Shown here: in pieces, positions 1 through 7,462 of the stretch
How positions within the stretch are numbered: the stretch's first letter is position 1
Layout of the letters: each line of letters starts with the position of its first letter
Assembly: GCF_002159765.1 (NCBI RefSeq)
Contig: NZ_NFJH01000012.1
Coordinates: 1-54,704 of the forward strand
Direction of reading: 5' to 3'
DNA: 54,704 nucleotides
Source: Collinsella sp. An268
GTDB lineage: Bacteria; Actinomycetota; Coriobacteriia; Coriobacteriales; Coriobacteriaceae
The notes under the pieces: model-generated
Told to the model about the DNA's origin: nothing
Database searches by the model: none
What the model saw: only the letters and a program-made list of their open reading frames with translations
Position numbers and translations under genes: made by a program

Positions 1-1245
1 GGCAGGGCCTGCGACTTCTACGACATGGCGAACCGCGGGGCCCCCAGGCTGTGGAGGGCGATGGACCTGGCGCGCTCGGCCTGCTACCTGGAGTACGCGC
101 CCTGCAGGGTGCGCTGCCCGGAGCACGGCGTGCGCACCGAGGCCGTCCCCTGGGCGCGGCACGGGGCGCGCTTCACGCGCGACTTCGAGGACTGGGTGGC
201 GTGGCTGGCGGTCCGCTGCACCGCCTCGGCGGTCTCCGAGCTCGCCCGCGTCGAGTGGCACAGCGTGGGCGGCGTGTGCAGGCGCGTCTACGCCGAGCTG
301 GAGGCCGCGCGCGGCGCCTCGAGGTTCGACGGCGTGCGCCGCATCGGCATCGACGAGACGTCGTACAAGAAGGGCCACAAGTACGTCACGGTGGTCGTCG
401 ACCACGACCGCGGCTGCCTCATCTGGGCGCACGAGGGCACCGGCAAGGACGTGCTCAACCTGTTCCTCGACGAGCTCACGCGCGAGCAGAGGCGCGCCAT
501 AGAGGTGGTGACCGCCGACGGCGCGAGGTGGATAAGGCAGCTGGTCAAGCGCCGCTGCCCCAACGCGAGGTGGGTCATGGACCCCTTCCACGTGGTCCAG
601 TGGATGAACGACGCGCTCGACGCCGTGCGCTGCGAGGAGTGGAACGCCGCCAGGGCCGCCGCCAGGGCCGCCAGGCCCAGGCCCGAGGGCAAGCGCGGCA
701 GGCCTGCCAAAGGCGAGCTGCCGCCCGAGGAGGTCAGGGCGCTCGAGGAGGAGGCGGCCTCCATCAAGGGCAGCCGCTACGCGCTCGTGAAGAACCCCGA
801 GGACCTCACCGACGGCCAGAGGGCGAGGCTCGAGGCGCTCAAGAAGAGGGCCGGCTCGCGGCTGGTCAGGGCCTGGGAGCTCAAGGAGGACCTGCGGGCC
901 GTCTTCCGGGCAGCCGACGGCTCCGAGGCCGCCGAGCTGCTCGACGACTGGATGCACAGGGCCGCCTACTGCAAGATCGCCAAGGTCGTCGCCGTGGAGA
1001 AGAAGGTGCGCCGCCGGCGCGACGACATCATCGCCGCAGTCGAGCTCGGCATCAGCAACGGGCGCGTAGAGGCCATCAACAACAAGATCAAGGTGACGGT
1101 GAGGATGGGCTACGGCTTCCGCAACACCGACAACCTCGTGGCCCTGCTCATGCTCAGGTGCGGCGACTGCCAGCCCCAGCTCCCGGGTCGCCCGGTGAAG
1201 GCGAGGAAGAAGGGCGTGAAGGGAGCGAAGAGCGTTGCTGCCTAG
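1..1245 (+). CDS. ISL3-family transposase (5' end outside the window)
   Basis: DDE transposase that moves its own insertion sequence. The frame is open from base 1, so the N-terminus, where the family carries a zinc finger, lies upstream. Visible are the Cys-rich end of the zinc-binding region (VRCPEHGVR), a helix-turn-helix stretch, and the three catalytic acidic residues in their family contexts: the first Asp in RIGIDETSYKKGHKY, the second in VVTADGARW followed by MDPFHVVQW, and the Glu in NGRVEAINNKIK near the C-terminus. The C-terminal tail is Lys/Arg rich. The frame is uninterrupted over the visible 414 codons, so the enzyme may be functional. Family assignment is firm; activity is an inference. 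Confidence 0.93.
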   Translation, partial: GRACDFYDMANRGAPRLWRAMDLARSACYLEYAPCRVRCPEHGVRTEAVPWARHGARFTRDFEDWVAWLAVRCTASAVSELARVEWHSVGGVCRRVYAELEAARGASRFDGVRRIGIDETSYKKGHKYVTVVVDHDRGCLIWAHEGTGKDVLNLFLDELTREQRRAIEVVTADGARWIRQLVKRRCPNARWVMDPFHVVQWMNDALDAVRCEEWNAARAAARAARPRPEGKRGRPAKGELPPEEVRALEEEAASIKGSRYALVKNPEDLTDGQRARLEALKKRAGSRLVRAWELKEDLRAVFRAADGSEAAELLDDWMHRAAYCKIAKVVAVEKKVRRRRDDIIAAVELGISNGRVEAINNKIKVTVRMGYGFRNTDNLVALLMLRCGDCQPQLPGRPVKARKKGVKGAKSVAA

Positions 1246-1277
1246 GCTAGCCCCTTGTCACACAAACTACCGAAGCC
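1..1277 (+). mobile_element. Right part of an ISL3-type insertion sequence
   Basis: The transposase stop at 1245 is followed by about 30 bases ending in a stretch (about 1256-1277, TTGTCACACAAACTACCGAAGCC) that resembles an ISL3 terminal inverted repeat. Immediately beyond it, on the other strand, begins an AAA-ATPase-like reading frame cut at a point where that family is normally mid-domain. The left end and its inverted repeat are outside the window, so the exact boundary and the expected 8-bp target duplication cannot be confirmed; the junction is good to within a few bases. Confidence 0.7.
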
Positions 1278-1412
1278 TCAGAAGTATTTACCCGCCTGGT
1301 GCGCAAGGCGCCAGACAAACTCGGTCTTATCGACATACAGGGCGCCCTCGCGCCGCAGCGCCGAGAACGACTGCGTGCCAACAGCGTATCGGTTAAGCGT
1401 CATGCGTACCAT
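1278..1412 (-). pseudogene. N-terminal fragment of an AAA-ATPase/PD-(D/E)XK-type protein, cut by the IS
   Basis: From an ATG at 1412, preceded by a GA-rich ribosome binding site, the minus strand encodes about 44 residues. They match the start of the AAA-ATPase-like family that is common in gut bacteria and carries a C-terminal nuclease-like domain: NRYAVGTQSFSALRREG, then LYVDKTEFV, then AGKYF. The family normally continues straight into the P-loop region (LSRPRRFGKS), but here the frame meets the end of the ISL3 element and stops. The frame is also open upstream to 1580, but that extension is not recognisable. The remaining several hundred residues are not in the window, so this is a remnant. 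Confidence 0.65.
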
Positions 1413-1734
1413 TGGCCACGCCCCCTTCGACACGTCTGCCCTGTCTTGTAGGATAACCAGCTCAAGCAAAAAGTCGTCCGTTTGCCGCCCAGCGCAGCAG
1501 AGCCTCAGATCATCGTGCACCAGCGCAGTCGTGAAGTCTCGGTCGGTCGAAAGCCCGTCGAAAGAACGGGAAACTCGCACAGCTCATGGTGTCGCCGAGT
1601 CAATGCTCGCTGCCGAGTGCAAGCAGGATGTAGGGCCCCACAAGTTGACGGCCGTGGGACACGATTACGGACTGCGGGTAGACTTCTATATCGTCCATCG
1701 CCTGGGAAACGAAGCCGATAAGGGGAGGATCGAA
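1413..1734. other. Gene-poor stretch between divergent remnant and next gene
   Basis: About 320 bases separate the start of the AAA-ATPase remnant from the start of the next plus-strand gene. Both strands are partly open. The minus-strand frame between 1413 and 1580 reads somewhat like protein (a stretch such as LLELVILQDRAD), which may be decayed sequence of the disrupted gene or of a neighbour. No promoter or RNA gene is evident. Confidence 0.4.
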
Positions 1735-3048
1735 ATGAAACAAGTACTCAACGAGGCCACACGCTCTATGCATAACGTCACTTGGGACGGAAACGACCTT
1801 CTGTACTATTACTGCGAGAGGAGCCCTCTCCCATGCGCTGAAATTGTCGAGCGGCAACGAGAGGAGAGTCTGGACCGGGAGTGGCTTACGCCGGCAGAGT
1901 CAGCCCTCGCAAACCAAATGTGGCTGATTGGACGTGCGTATGCGGCGTCTCCTGAACGGTACTCATACACGCTGAGTGCGGAGAATGGGAGGGGATACAA
2001 AAACCGCCATCCCGGAAAACCACGAGAAAGCTTTCTTGATACGGAAGGATACGAGAGCTTCTTCCAAGACATCGCCCGAACGCTGTATAGGACGGAGTGC
2101 TGCACAGGCTCCACGACATACTTCAGGGGCAGTCCAAAGGATCTCATTGATGAGATAGACCACCTTGTACAGAAGACGGCGGACAGGATTGAGTTGATCG
2201 AGGCACTCGACGCGGCGACCAAAATGAGGGGGGTCGGATTCAGTGACATCCATCTTTGCCCAGAGGAATTCGCCCATGACGTCAAGAGTCTCCAGGAGGT
2301 TGTGGCAGACGCACGGAAGCAGCTGCGGCGCTTCCATGAGAGCGGGTTTCTCGCCATGCTCGAATCCCTCTCCAAACGGTCGGACGAGATTCTGTTCGGG
2401 CGGAAGCCAGAGGGATGCCGGGAGTACGTCGGCGACCTGACAGCCTGCGTCATCAACTTCGCCAAGGCGCTCAACTCTGCACGCATACTCAGGGACGCCA
2501 CGATTGTCATCCTCACGTTACGCACGCTCCGCCTACCCAACCCCGTGAAGCGAGGCTTCCTCGAGAACTGGGCATCCTTCTCAAAGGGAGCGAAGCTCCT
2601 CATCAAGGGAACTCCGAGCGTAAGCGTTTCATTTTCGAGCAAGCTACTCCACTTTCATTGCCCGCGGGCCTTCTTCATCTATGACTCCATCTCTGCAGGC
2701 AGGGTCCCCAAGCTCCCCTGCGACCTCGTGGGGAGCCCGTCCCGAACCGACGCCAAGACCGCGCTAGAGGCCTATGAATCCAAGAGGCGCAGCCAGGGAG
2801 ATGCCGCAGGCCTGAGCGAGAAAGAGGTGGGCAAGTTCATGGATTACCACCAGCACGCCACCCAAGAGCTCGAGCTCGCTCGCTTTCTCATCCGGCATCT
2901 GGACGAGGAGAGCCGTCAACAGTACGCGCGCCGCCCCGCGAAAAACGAAGACGGCGAGCCCATCCCCCATTACCTGACCATCACGCGGCTCGTTGATGAC
3001 TTTGTAATGAATGGCGATCAAAGGCATCTGTACGCTTGCGATGAATAG
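1735..3048 (+). CDS. Uncharacterised 437-aa protein
   Basis: I do not recognise a named family. The start is placed at the ATG at 1735 because a strong ribosome binding site (AGGGGAGG) sits 6-7 bases upstream. The frame is open further upstream to 1255, but that part is Ser/Arg rich like an antisense shadow. The product looks soluble, with an acidic, aromatic N-terminal third, a helical Glu/Leu-rich middle, and a C-terminal part with a motif of the type SKLLHFHCPRAFFIYDS, which I have seen in uncharacterised proteins of accessory regions. It lies between an IS-disrupted gene and a truncated AbiEii-like toxin. A role in a defence or toxin locus is only a guess from position. Confidence 0.7.
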   Translation: MKQVLNEATRSMHNVTWDGNDLLYYYCERSPLPCAEIVERQREESLDREWLTPAESALANQMWLIGRAYAASPERYSYTLSAENGRGYKNRHPGKPRESFLDTEGYESFFQDIARTLYRTECCTGSTTYFRGSPKDLIDEIDHLVQKTADRIELIEALDAATKMRGVGFSDIHLCPEEFAHDVKSLQEVVADARKQLRRFHESGFLAMLESLSKRSDEILFGRKPEGCREYVGDLTACVINFAKALNSARILRDATIVILTLRTLRLPNPVKRGFLENWASFSKGAKLLIKGTPSVSVSFSSKLLHFHCPRAFFIYDSISAGRVPKLPCDLVGSPSRTDAKTALEAYESKRRSQGDAAGLSEKEVGKFMDYHQHATQELELARFLIRHLDEESRQQYARRPAKNEDGEPIPHYLTITRLVDDFVMNGDQRHLYACDE

Positions 3049-3657
3049 TCTGGTTCACGGGTACCGAGTATTCAGCATGGTGAGCACGCAGCCTACGGTC
3101 TGGATGATCAAGTTGACATCGCTCCAAATGCCGGCTTTGAGGAGGTAGAGCAGGTCGAGGTTGATCCACTCTTCGAAAGAGATCGAGTCGCGGTTGCGCC
3201 GGTAAAGGCACTCTTCGGCCACATCAAGGTGCGGAGCCCCTATGACGTCCGCAACCTCAAGGGCGTGCTCGACGGCGCCGACGACGAGCATGAGGCGCTC
3301 GCCCTCCGGGCAATGCTCTACTATGCCTCGATCTCAGCGAGGTTCCCGCAGCCTTTCGAGGACAGGGTGGAGAGCTTCGCCGACAGACAGGAAGAGCTCG
3401 AGGACAAGCTGATTCCCATGCTGAGGACGGCGGGCGAACGCCCGGCCCTCCAGGGGCTCATGGAAACCGCCGAGCATTTTATAGAGACGCGAATCCCGCC
3501 ACGCACCGAAGCCGAGCGCGAGCACCTCGACCGGTTTGCTGCAGGCGACTACCGGCTCGGGCTGCTCTTCCCCGACGAGCAGACGGCCACAACCACCAAA
3601 CAGAACCCGGCGGCACTCTGGAAGCTCCAAAACCAAGAAACCCCGCAGCTCGGTTGA
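3049..3657 (+). pseudogene. AbiEii-like toxin, C-terminal fragment
   Basis: The frame is open directly after the preceding stop. From about 3150 to 3657 it resembles the C-terminal half of AbiEii/AbiGii nucleotidyltransferase toxins: an acidic strand EVEQVEVDPLFE, then KVRSPYDVRNLKGVL, which corresponds to the 'RDLYDV' motif, then a helical segment, and the ending ERE-LDRFAAGDYRLGLLFPD, typical of the family C-terminus. A GTG at 3229 could start a 142-aa piece. The N-terminal nucleotidyltransferase core with its GS and DxD motifs is missing, and no AbiEi antitoxin gene is adjacent, so I read this as a 5'-truncated, inactive relic of an abortive-infection system. Confidence 0.6.
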
Positions 3658-3667
3658 GTTGCGGGGT
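3626..3667 (-). terminator. Intrinsic terminator for the kinase/membrane-protein pair
   Basis: An 8-bp stem pairs 3640-3647 with 3660-3667 (ACCCCGCA/TGCGGGGT). On the minus strand it is followed by a T-rich tail (TTTCTTGGTTTT). It lies about 210 bases downstream of the minus-strand gene ending at 3880 and overlaps the stop codon of the convergent AbiEii-like fragment. Confidence 0.65.
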
Positions 3668-3879
3668 AAGTGAACGCTGGAGGAAAAAGTCAATCAATAG
3701 AGGTCGGGGCTTCAAACAAACCACCTTAAGCATCGGCACAATCTTCGCAATCGGTCACATAGTATCGGATGAAATGAGGCCTTCTCGACATTGCGGAGCC
3801 CGATATAGCATGGGCCATGCGGCCTCGCGTTCCAAAACCTATCAAGAGCGAACGCGCCTCCGTCCCCTATTCGCCCGGC
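3668..3879. other. Non-coding stretch
   Basis: About 210 bases between a minus-strand terminator and the end of the small membrane-anchored gene. It is AT-richer than the surroundings, and I see no supported gene in it. Confidence 0.5.
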
Positions 3880-4425
3880 TCAGCGCCCCTTAACGCAGTC
3901 TTTCAGCTTCTCGCTGATGACCTCCATAACGGCATCGTAGGCATCGGATAGCTCCCTCATCGAATCGAACAGCTGAGTACGGGTCCTTGAGCCGAAGGTG
4001 ACGTTATGAGCCTTCTGGCGAAATAGTGAGAGGGCTTTTGTCAGATCGGCATCATCGATCCTGCACGAAAGCAACAGGATGTCCTCCAGCGACTGGCGCT
4101 GCATTTCCGAGTCCGCGGGGTCGATAATCCAATCCGCCCATTCCTTCCCCTCAGTAGCAAGCTTATCCATCTGAAGGCAGCATTTCCCCGTGGCCCTCAT
4201 ACTGCGCTGGACAGCTTCTTGCAGCCCCACCAGATTGTCGCGCTCGAAGCGCCTCCACTCATCCTCGCGAGAGGCGTCAAGCCTCTTGTCCTCGAGCTTG
4301 TTCTGGTGCCTTGCCGTCATGCAAGTCGCAAGTAACGTCACGGCCCCACCGATAAGCGTGCCGACAAGCGACGGGAGCGCTGGGGTCAAGGTGTCCAGAA
4401 CGGCGCTTAGGCTGCAAGAATCCAA
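3880..4425 (-). CDS. Small membrane-anchored hypothetical protein
   Basis: A 181-aa protein with one predicted N-terminal membrane segment (about residues 15-38, LPSLVGTLIGGAVTLLA) followed by a charged, helical, probably cytoplasmic domain rich in Arg, Glu and Asp. No enzymatic motif is visible. Its start lies only 23 bases after the stop of the upstream kinase gene on the same strand, and a terminator follows it, so the two probably form a two-gene transcript. The protein could be a membrane-docked partner or substrate of the kinase. That is inference from gene order only. Confidence 0.7.
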   Translation of the reverse strand: MDSCSLSAVLDTLTPALPSLVGTLIGGAVTLLATCMTARHQNKLEDKRLDASREDEWRRFERDNLVGLQEAVQRSMRATGKCCLQMDKLATEGKEWADWIIDPADSEMQRQSLEDILLLSCRIDDADLTKALSLFRQKAHNVTFGSRTRTQLFDSMRELSDAYDAVMEVISEKLKDCVKGR

Positions 4426-4448
4426 CGCAGAGCCCTTTCTTCAAGAGC

Positions 4449-5951
4449 CTACATATTCGCAAGCATATCGTTGATGGCGCTTCCGAACTCGGCGTCTTTC
4501 TCGGCGCGCTCGAGCTCGGCGCGGCGCCTTGCCAGCTCTTCCTCATGCTCGCGTTGCCTTTCGCGCTTCACCATGCGCGCATACTCGCCGTTGGCCCAAT
4601 CGACTACCTGGCCGACGTATTCGACCGCTTCCTTGGCCCTGACCTTGTCGTAGCCCACCTTCGGCACCGTGAGGGTTGAGCCAGAGCAACCGAACCGCTT
4701 GGGATCAAGATAGAACCCATCGGTGCAAAAGGACGTCTGCCCGTAACTCCTGAAAACGTCCAGCCAGCGGCCTTGAAGCCCGTCGCTCATCTCGAATAAG
4801 ATGGCGCCGTTTTCCCATCGCTTGCCGACGACGCGAATCATAGGCACTTCATCGGATGCAACATTCTCCAGAGCACGGCGCGCAGCGGATTCAGCGGCGG
4901 CTTTGTTGGACAAGGCTTCGACATCCAAGAGAACGGCCTCTATGCTCGGGTAGCGGTCGTCGGGGTTCTGCGCGATCATGCGTTCTACGACACGGTCCAG
5001 GAAGGCATGCTCCCCGTCGACATCCGAGATTCGCCTGTAGTTCGCGCCCTGCGGGACGGCAGCAGTGAAGAGCTCGTTCAGAATCAAACCGAAAGCATAG
5101 ATGTCGGTCCGCTGATCGCACGAGCCGCCTTTCACGCGCTGCTCGGGAGCGGCGTATTGAAAGTTCGCCAACCGGTCAGACGCGACAGTCTCGACGGTCG
5201 CGCCAGGATAGCCCTCCTCAATATGTGCGATGCCGAGGTCGGAGAGCAGCAAGCGATTGGACGAGGCGTCGTAAAGGAGATTTTGGGGCTTGATATCCCT
5301 GTGAAAGTTCCCATCACGGTAGAAGGGCCTAAGCTCGTCCATGAGAGTCAGGACCATCTCGGCCAGCGCACCTGCAGAAAACTCCTCAGCCCGCTTCATC
5401 AGGCCATCGAGACTGCCGTCCATCAAAGGCATGACGTAGAAGGGGCGCTTCTCGTTGCCAGAACCGATGCTGCCAAGGTCAACCGCCTTCACGACGGCAG
5501 AGCACCTGCCTTCCAGCTCGTAGCGCGCTTCCTGGAGAAAGCGCTTCAGCTTGGAGGGATTGCGGGCCGCTTCCGCGTTCAGCAGCTTGAGCGCGTAACG
5601 CTCGCCATCCGAGGCGGCAACCTCGTACACGTTGCCCGCGCCGCCATTCCCGATTCCCTTTACCCGAGTATAAGTTTCTTTGAACGTCTCAAACACCTTA
5701 TTATTACGGGACGCAACAATTGCCGCGCCATTCTCTTCCTGGAAATAGGCAGCGGCCTTGTACGTTGGAATCATGATGGCGTTACCTGAAAAATCATAGC
5801 TCAGGTTTTTAAGGTAGCCCATTCGCTCAAGCTCGTCGAAAACCAGCTTATCTGCATTCTCCACGGAAACAAACTGATTATCATCCTTATAGCGCTCGAC
5901 GATCGTCGAAAGCGCCCCTGCGAGCGTGTTGTCTAGTTTCAAGTTAGCCAT
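4449..5951 (-). CDS. Serine/threonine protein kinase (soluble, 500 aa)
   Basis: The kinase core is complete: Gly-rich loop GIGNGGAGNV (about residues 99-108), catalytic Lys in YALKLL (about 122), HRD loop FHRDIKPQNLL (Asp about 219), a DLG metal site in place of DFG (about 238), and APEQ in the activation segment. About 95 residues precede the kinase domain and are unrecognised. The C-terminal third has a strand-rich segment and a long charged coiled coil (REREHEEELARRRAELERAEKDAE type). No transmembrane helix is seen, unlike the usual PASTA kinases. The ATG at 5951 is preferred over an upstream TTG because AAGGTG precedes it at suitable distance. It probably shares a transcript with the small membrane protein downstream; its substrate is unknown. 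Confidence 0.88.
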   Translation of the reverse strand: MANLKLDNTLAGALSTIVERYKDDNQFVSVENADKLVFDELERMGYLKNLSYDFSGNAIMIPTYKAAAYFQEENGAAIVASRNNKVFETFKETYTRVKGIGNGGAGNVYEVAASDGERYALKLLNAEAARNPSKLKRFLQEARYELEGRCSAVVKAVDLGSIGSGNEKRPFYVMPLMDGSLDGLMKRAEEFSAGALAEMVLTLMDELRPFYRDGNFHRDIKPQNLLYDASSNRLLLSDLGIAHIEEGYPGATVETVASDRLANFQYAAPEQRVKGGSCDQRTDIYAFGLILNELFTAAVPQGANYRRISDVDGEHAFLDRVVERMIAQNPDDRYPSIEAVLLDVEALSNKAAAESAARRALENVASDEVPMIRVVGKRWENGAILFEMSDGLQGRWLDVFRSYGQTSFCTDGFYLDPKRFGCSGSTLTVPKVGYDKVRAKEAVEYVGQVVDWANGEYARMVKRERQREHEEELARRRAELERAEKDAEFGSAINDMLANM

Positions 5952-6199
5952 AGACACCTTATTCAAGCCTCATAAAAATAACCGATAGCCATCAGGGGGA
6001 ACACAAGAACAGCTATGGGGCAGAGCGACGGTGCTCATATCTCAAGCATATTGCTTTATATCCTCCGTCGTTAACGGCGGTTTTCTCGCATAACTCAACA
6101 GCCCTCGTCGCGCGATAGTATTTGAGGACGATAAGGCCAACCCTTGCGTCGAGCGCGTCGGCATAGGCTGGGCGGCCGCCCAGTCTATGCCAGCCACAG
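5952..6199. other. Intergenic stretch at the distal end of the capsule operon
   Basis: About 250 bases between the kinase start and the stop of the last capsule gene. The minus strand is open for 73 codons from 6234 to 6013 but overlaps the epimerase and has no recognisable similarity. The stretch contains the near-perfect palindrome at 6160-6191 listed separately. Confidence 0.45.
6160..6191. repeat. 32-bp near-perfect palindrome after the capsule operon
   Basis: The sequence GGCATAG-G-CTGGGCGG is followed directly by CCGCCCAG-T-CTATGCC. This gives two 16-base arms with a single G/T mismatch and no loop. It begins 9 bases after the stop of the last capsule gene. There is no T-run on either side, so it is not a classic intrinsic terminator. 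It could act as an RNA 3' end stabiliser, a cruciform or a recombination site. Confidence 0.6.
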
Positions 6200-7378
6200 C
6201 TACCCCTGCTTCCTCCAAACCATACGGTCAACAATGCCCGTGTAGCTCTGAATGATCTTCACAACTTTGGTGCTCACGGTCTCGTCAGCGTAGTCGGGGA
6301 CTGGAGCCTGCGGCAGGCTCCCCTCCTCGTCCAGGGCCACGGCAGTATGCACAGCCTGCAGAAGGCCGCGCTCGGAAATGCCGGCAAGCGTGAAGCACGC
6401 CTTGTCGAGCGCCTCGGGACGCTCGGTGGAGGTACGAATGCACACCGCCGGGAAGGGCTTGCCGATGCTCGCGAAGAAGCTCGACTCCTCGGGCAGAGTA
6501 CCCGAGTCGGAAACCACCGCGAAGGCGTTCATCTGCAGGCAGTTGTAGTCGTGGAAGCCCATGGGCTCGTGCATGCGGACCCTCTGGTCCAGCTTGAAGC
6601 CCGTGGCCTCCAGGCGCTTGCGAGAACGCGGGTGGCAGCTGTACAGGATGGGCATGTCGTACTTCTCGGCCAGCGCGTTGATGGCAGTGAACAGGCTCGT
6701 GAAGTTCGCCTCGGTGTCGATGTTCTCCTCGCGATGGGCGCTGAGCAGCATGTAGCGCTTAGGCTCAAGCCCCAGCTCGCCAAGAACGTTAGACGCCTCG
6801 ATCTTCTCGAGATTGGCGCGCAGCACCTCCGCCATGGGGCTGCCCGTCACGTAGGTGCGCTCGGGGGCGCAGCCGGTGTCCTTCAGGTAGCGGCGCGCAT
6901 GCTCGGAGTAGGCCAGGTTCACGTCGCTGATCACGTCGACGATGCGGCGGTTGGTCTCCTCAGGTAGGCACTCGTCCTTGCAACGGTTGCCCGCTTCCAT
7001 GTGGAAGATGGGGATGTGCAGGCGCTTTGCCGAAATAGCAGAAAGGCACGAGTTCGTGTCGCCCAGGATGAGTAGAGCGTCGGGCTTCACCTGCACCATG
7101 AGCTTGTAGCTCGAGGCGATGATGTTTCCCACCGTCTCGCCCAGGTCCGCGCCCACGGCGTCCAGGTACACGTCGGGGTCATCCAGCGACAAATCGCGGA
7201 AGAAGATGCCGTTCAAGGTGTAGTCGTAGTTCTGCCCGGTGTGCGCCAGCAGGCAGTCGAAGTGGCAGCGGCACTTCTTGATGACCTCCGAGAGACGGAT
7301 GACCTCGGGGCGCGTGCCCACTATAATCAACAGCTTCAGGCGTCCGTCATTCTTAAAAGCGACTTGCGTTTCACTCAC
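6200..7378 (-). CDS. wecB: UDP-N-acetylglucosamine 2-epimerase (CapG/WecB type)
   Basis: Cytosolic non-hydrolysing epimerase of 392 aa. Family landmarks are GTRPEVIRL near residue 21, HTGQNYDY, GDTNSCL, FHMEAGNRC, PEETNRR-VD, SAHREENID, CHPRSR and the SDSGTLPEESSF region. The GTG at 7378 is chosen because AAAGGAGA lies just upstream. In Staphylococcus aureus the homologue CapG catalyses the last step from UDP-N-acetyl-6-deoxy-L-talosamine to UDP-L-FucNAc after CapE and CapF. Because CapE- and CapF-like genes lie in this same operon, that role is more likely here than UDP-ManNAc synthesis. It is the last gene of the operon, well separated from capE and capF. Confidence 0.9.
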   Translation of the reverse strand: MSETQVAFKNDGRLKLLIIVGTRPEVIRLSEVIKKCRCHFDCLLAHTGQNYDYTLNGIFFRDLSLDDPDVYLDAVGADLGETVGNIIASSYKLMVQVKPDALLILGDTNSCLSAISAKRLHIPIFHMEAGNRCKDECLPEETNRRIVDVISDVNLAYSEHARRYLKDTGCAPERTYVTGSPMAEVLRANLEKIEASNVLGELGLEPKRYMLLSAHREENIDTEANFTSLFTAINALAEKYDMPILYSCHPRSRKRLEATGFKLDQRVRMHEPMGFHDYNCLQMNAFAVVSDSGTLPEESSFFASIGKPFPAVCIRTSTERPEALDKACFTLAGISERGLLQAVHTAVALDEEGSLPQAPVPDYADETVSTKVVKIIQSYTGIVDRMVWRKQG

Positions 7379-7462
7379 AACTATCTCCTTTACTTTTTCA
7401 TCTATTGAATTCGATTCAGGAACAAACCAAACAAGAGAGAAAGCTACTGTTCCGAGAATTTG

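Noticed and set aside
1255-1734. N-terminal extension of the 437-aa gene
   Set aside because: The frame is open but Ser/Arg rich, antisense to a recognisable ATPase fragment, and has no ribosome binding site. The ATG at 1735 does.
6013-6234. 73-codon minus-strand frame after the capsule operon
   Set aside because: It overlaps the epimerase C-terminus, runs across a palindrome, and has no recognisable similarity.
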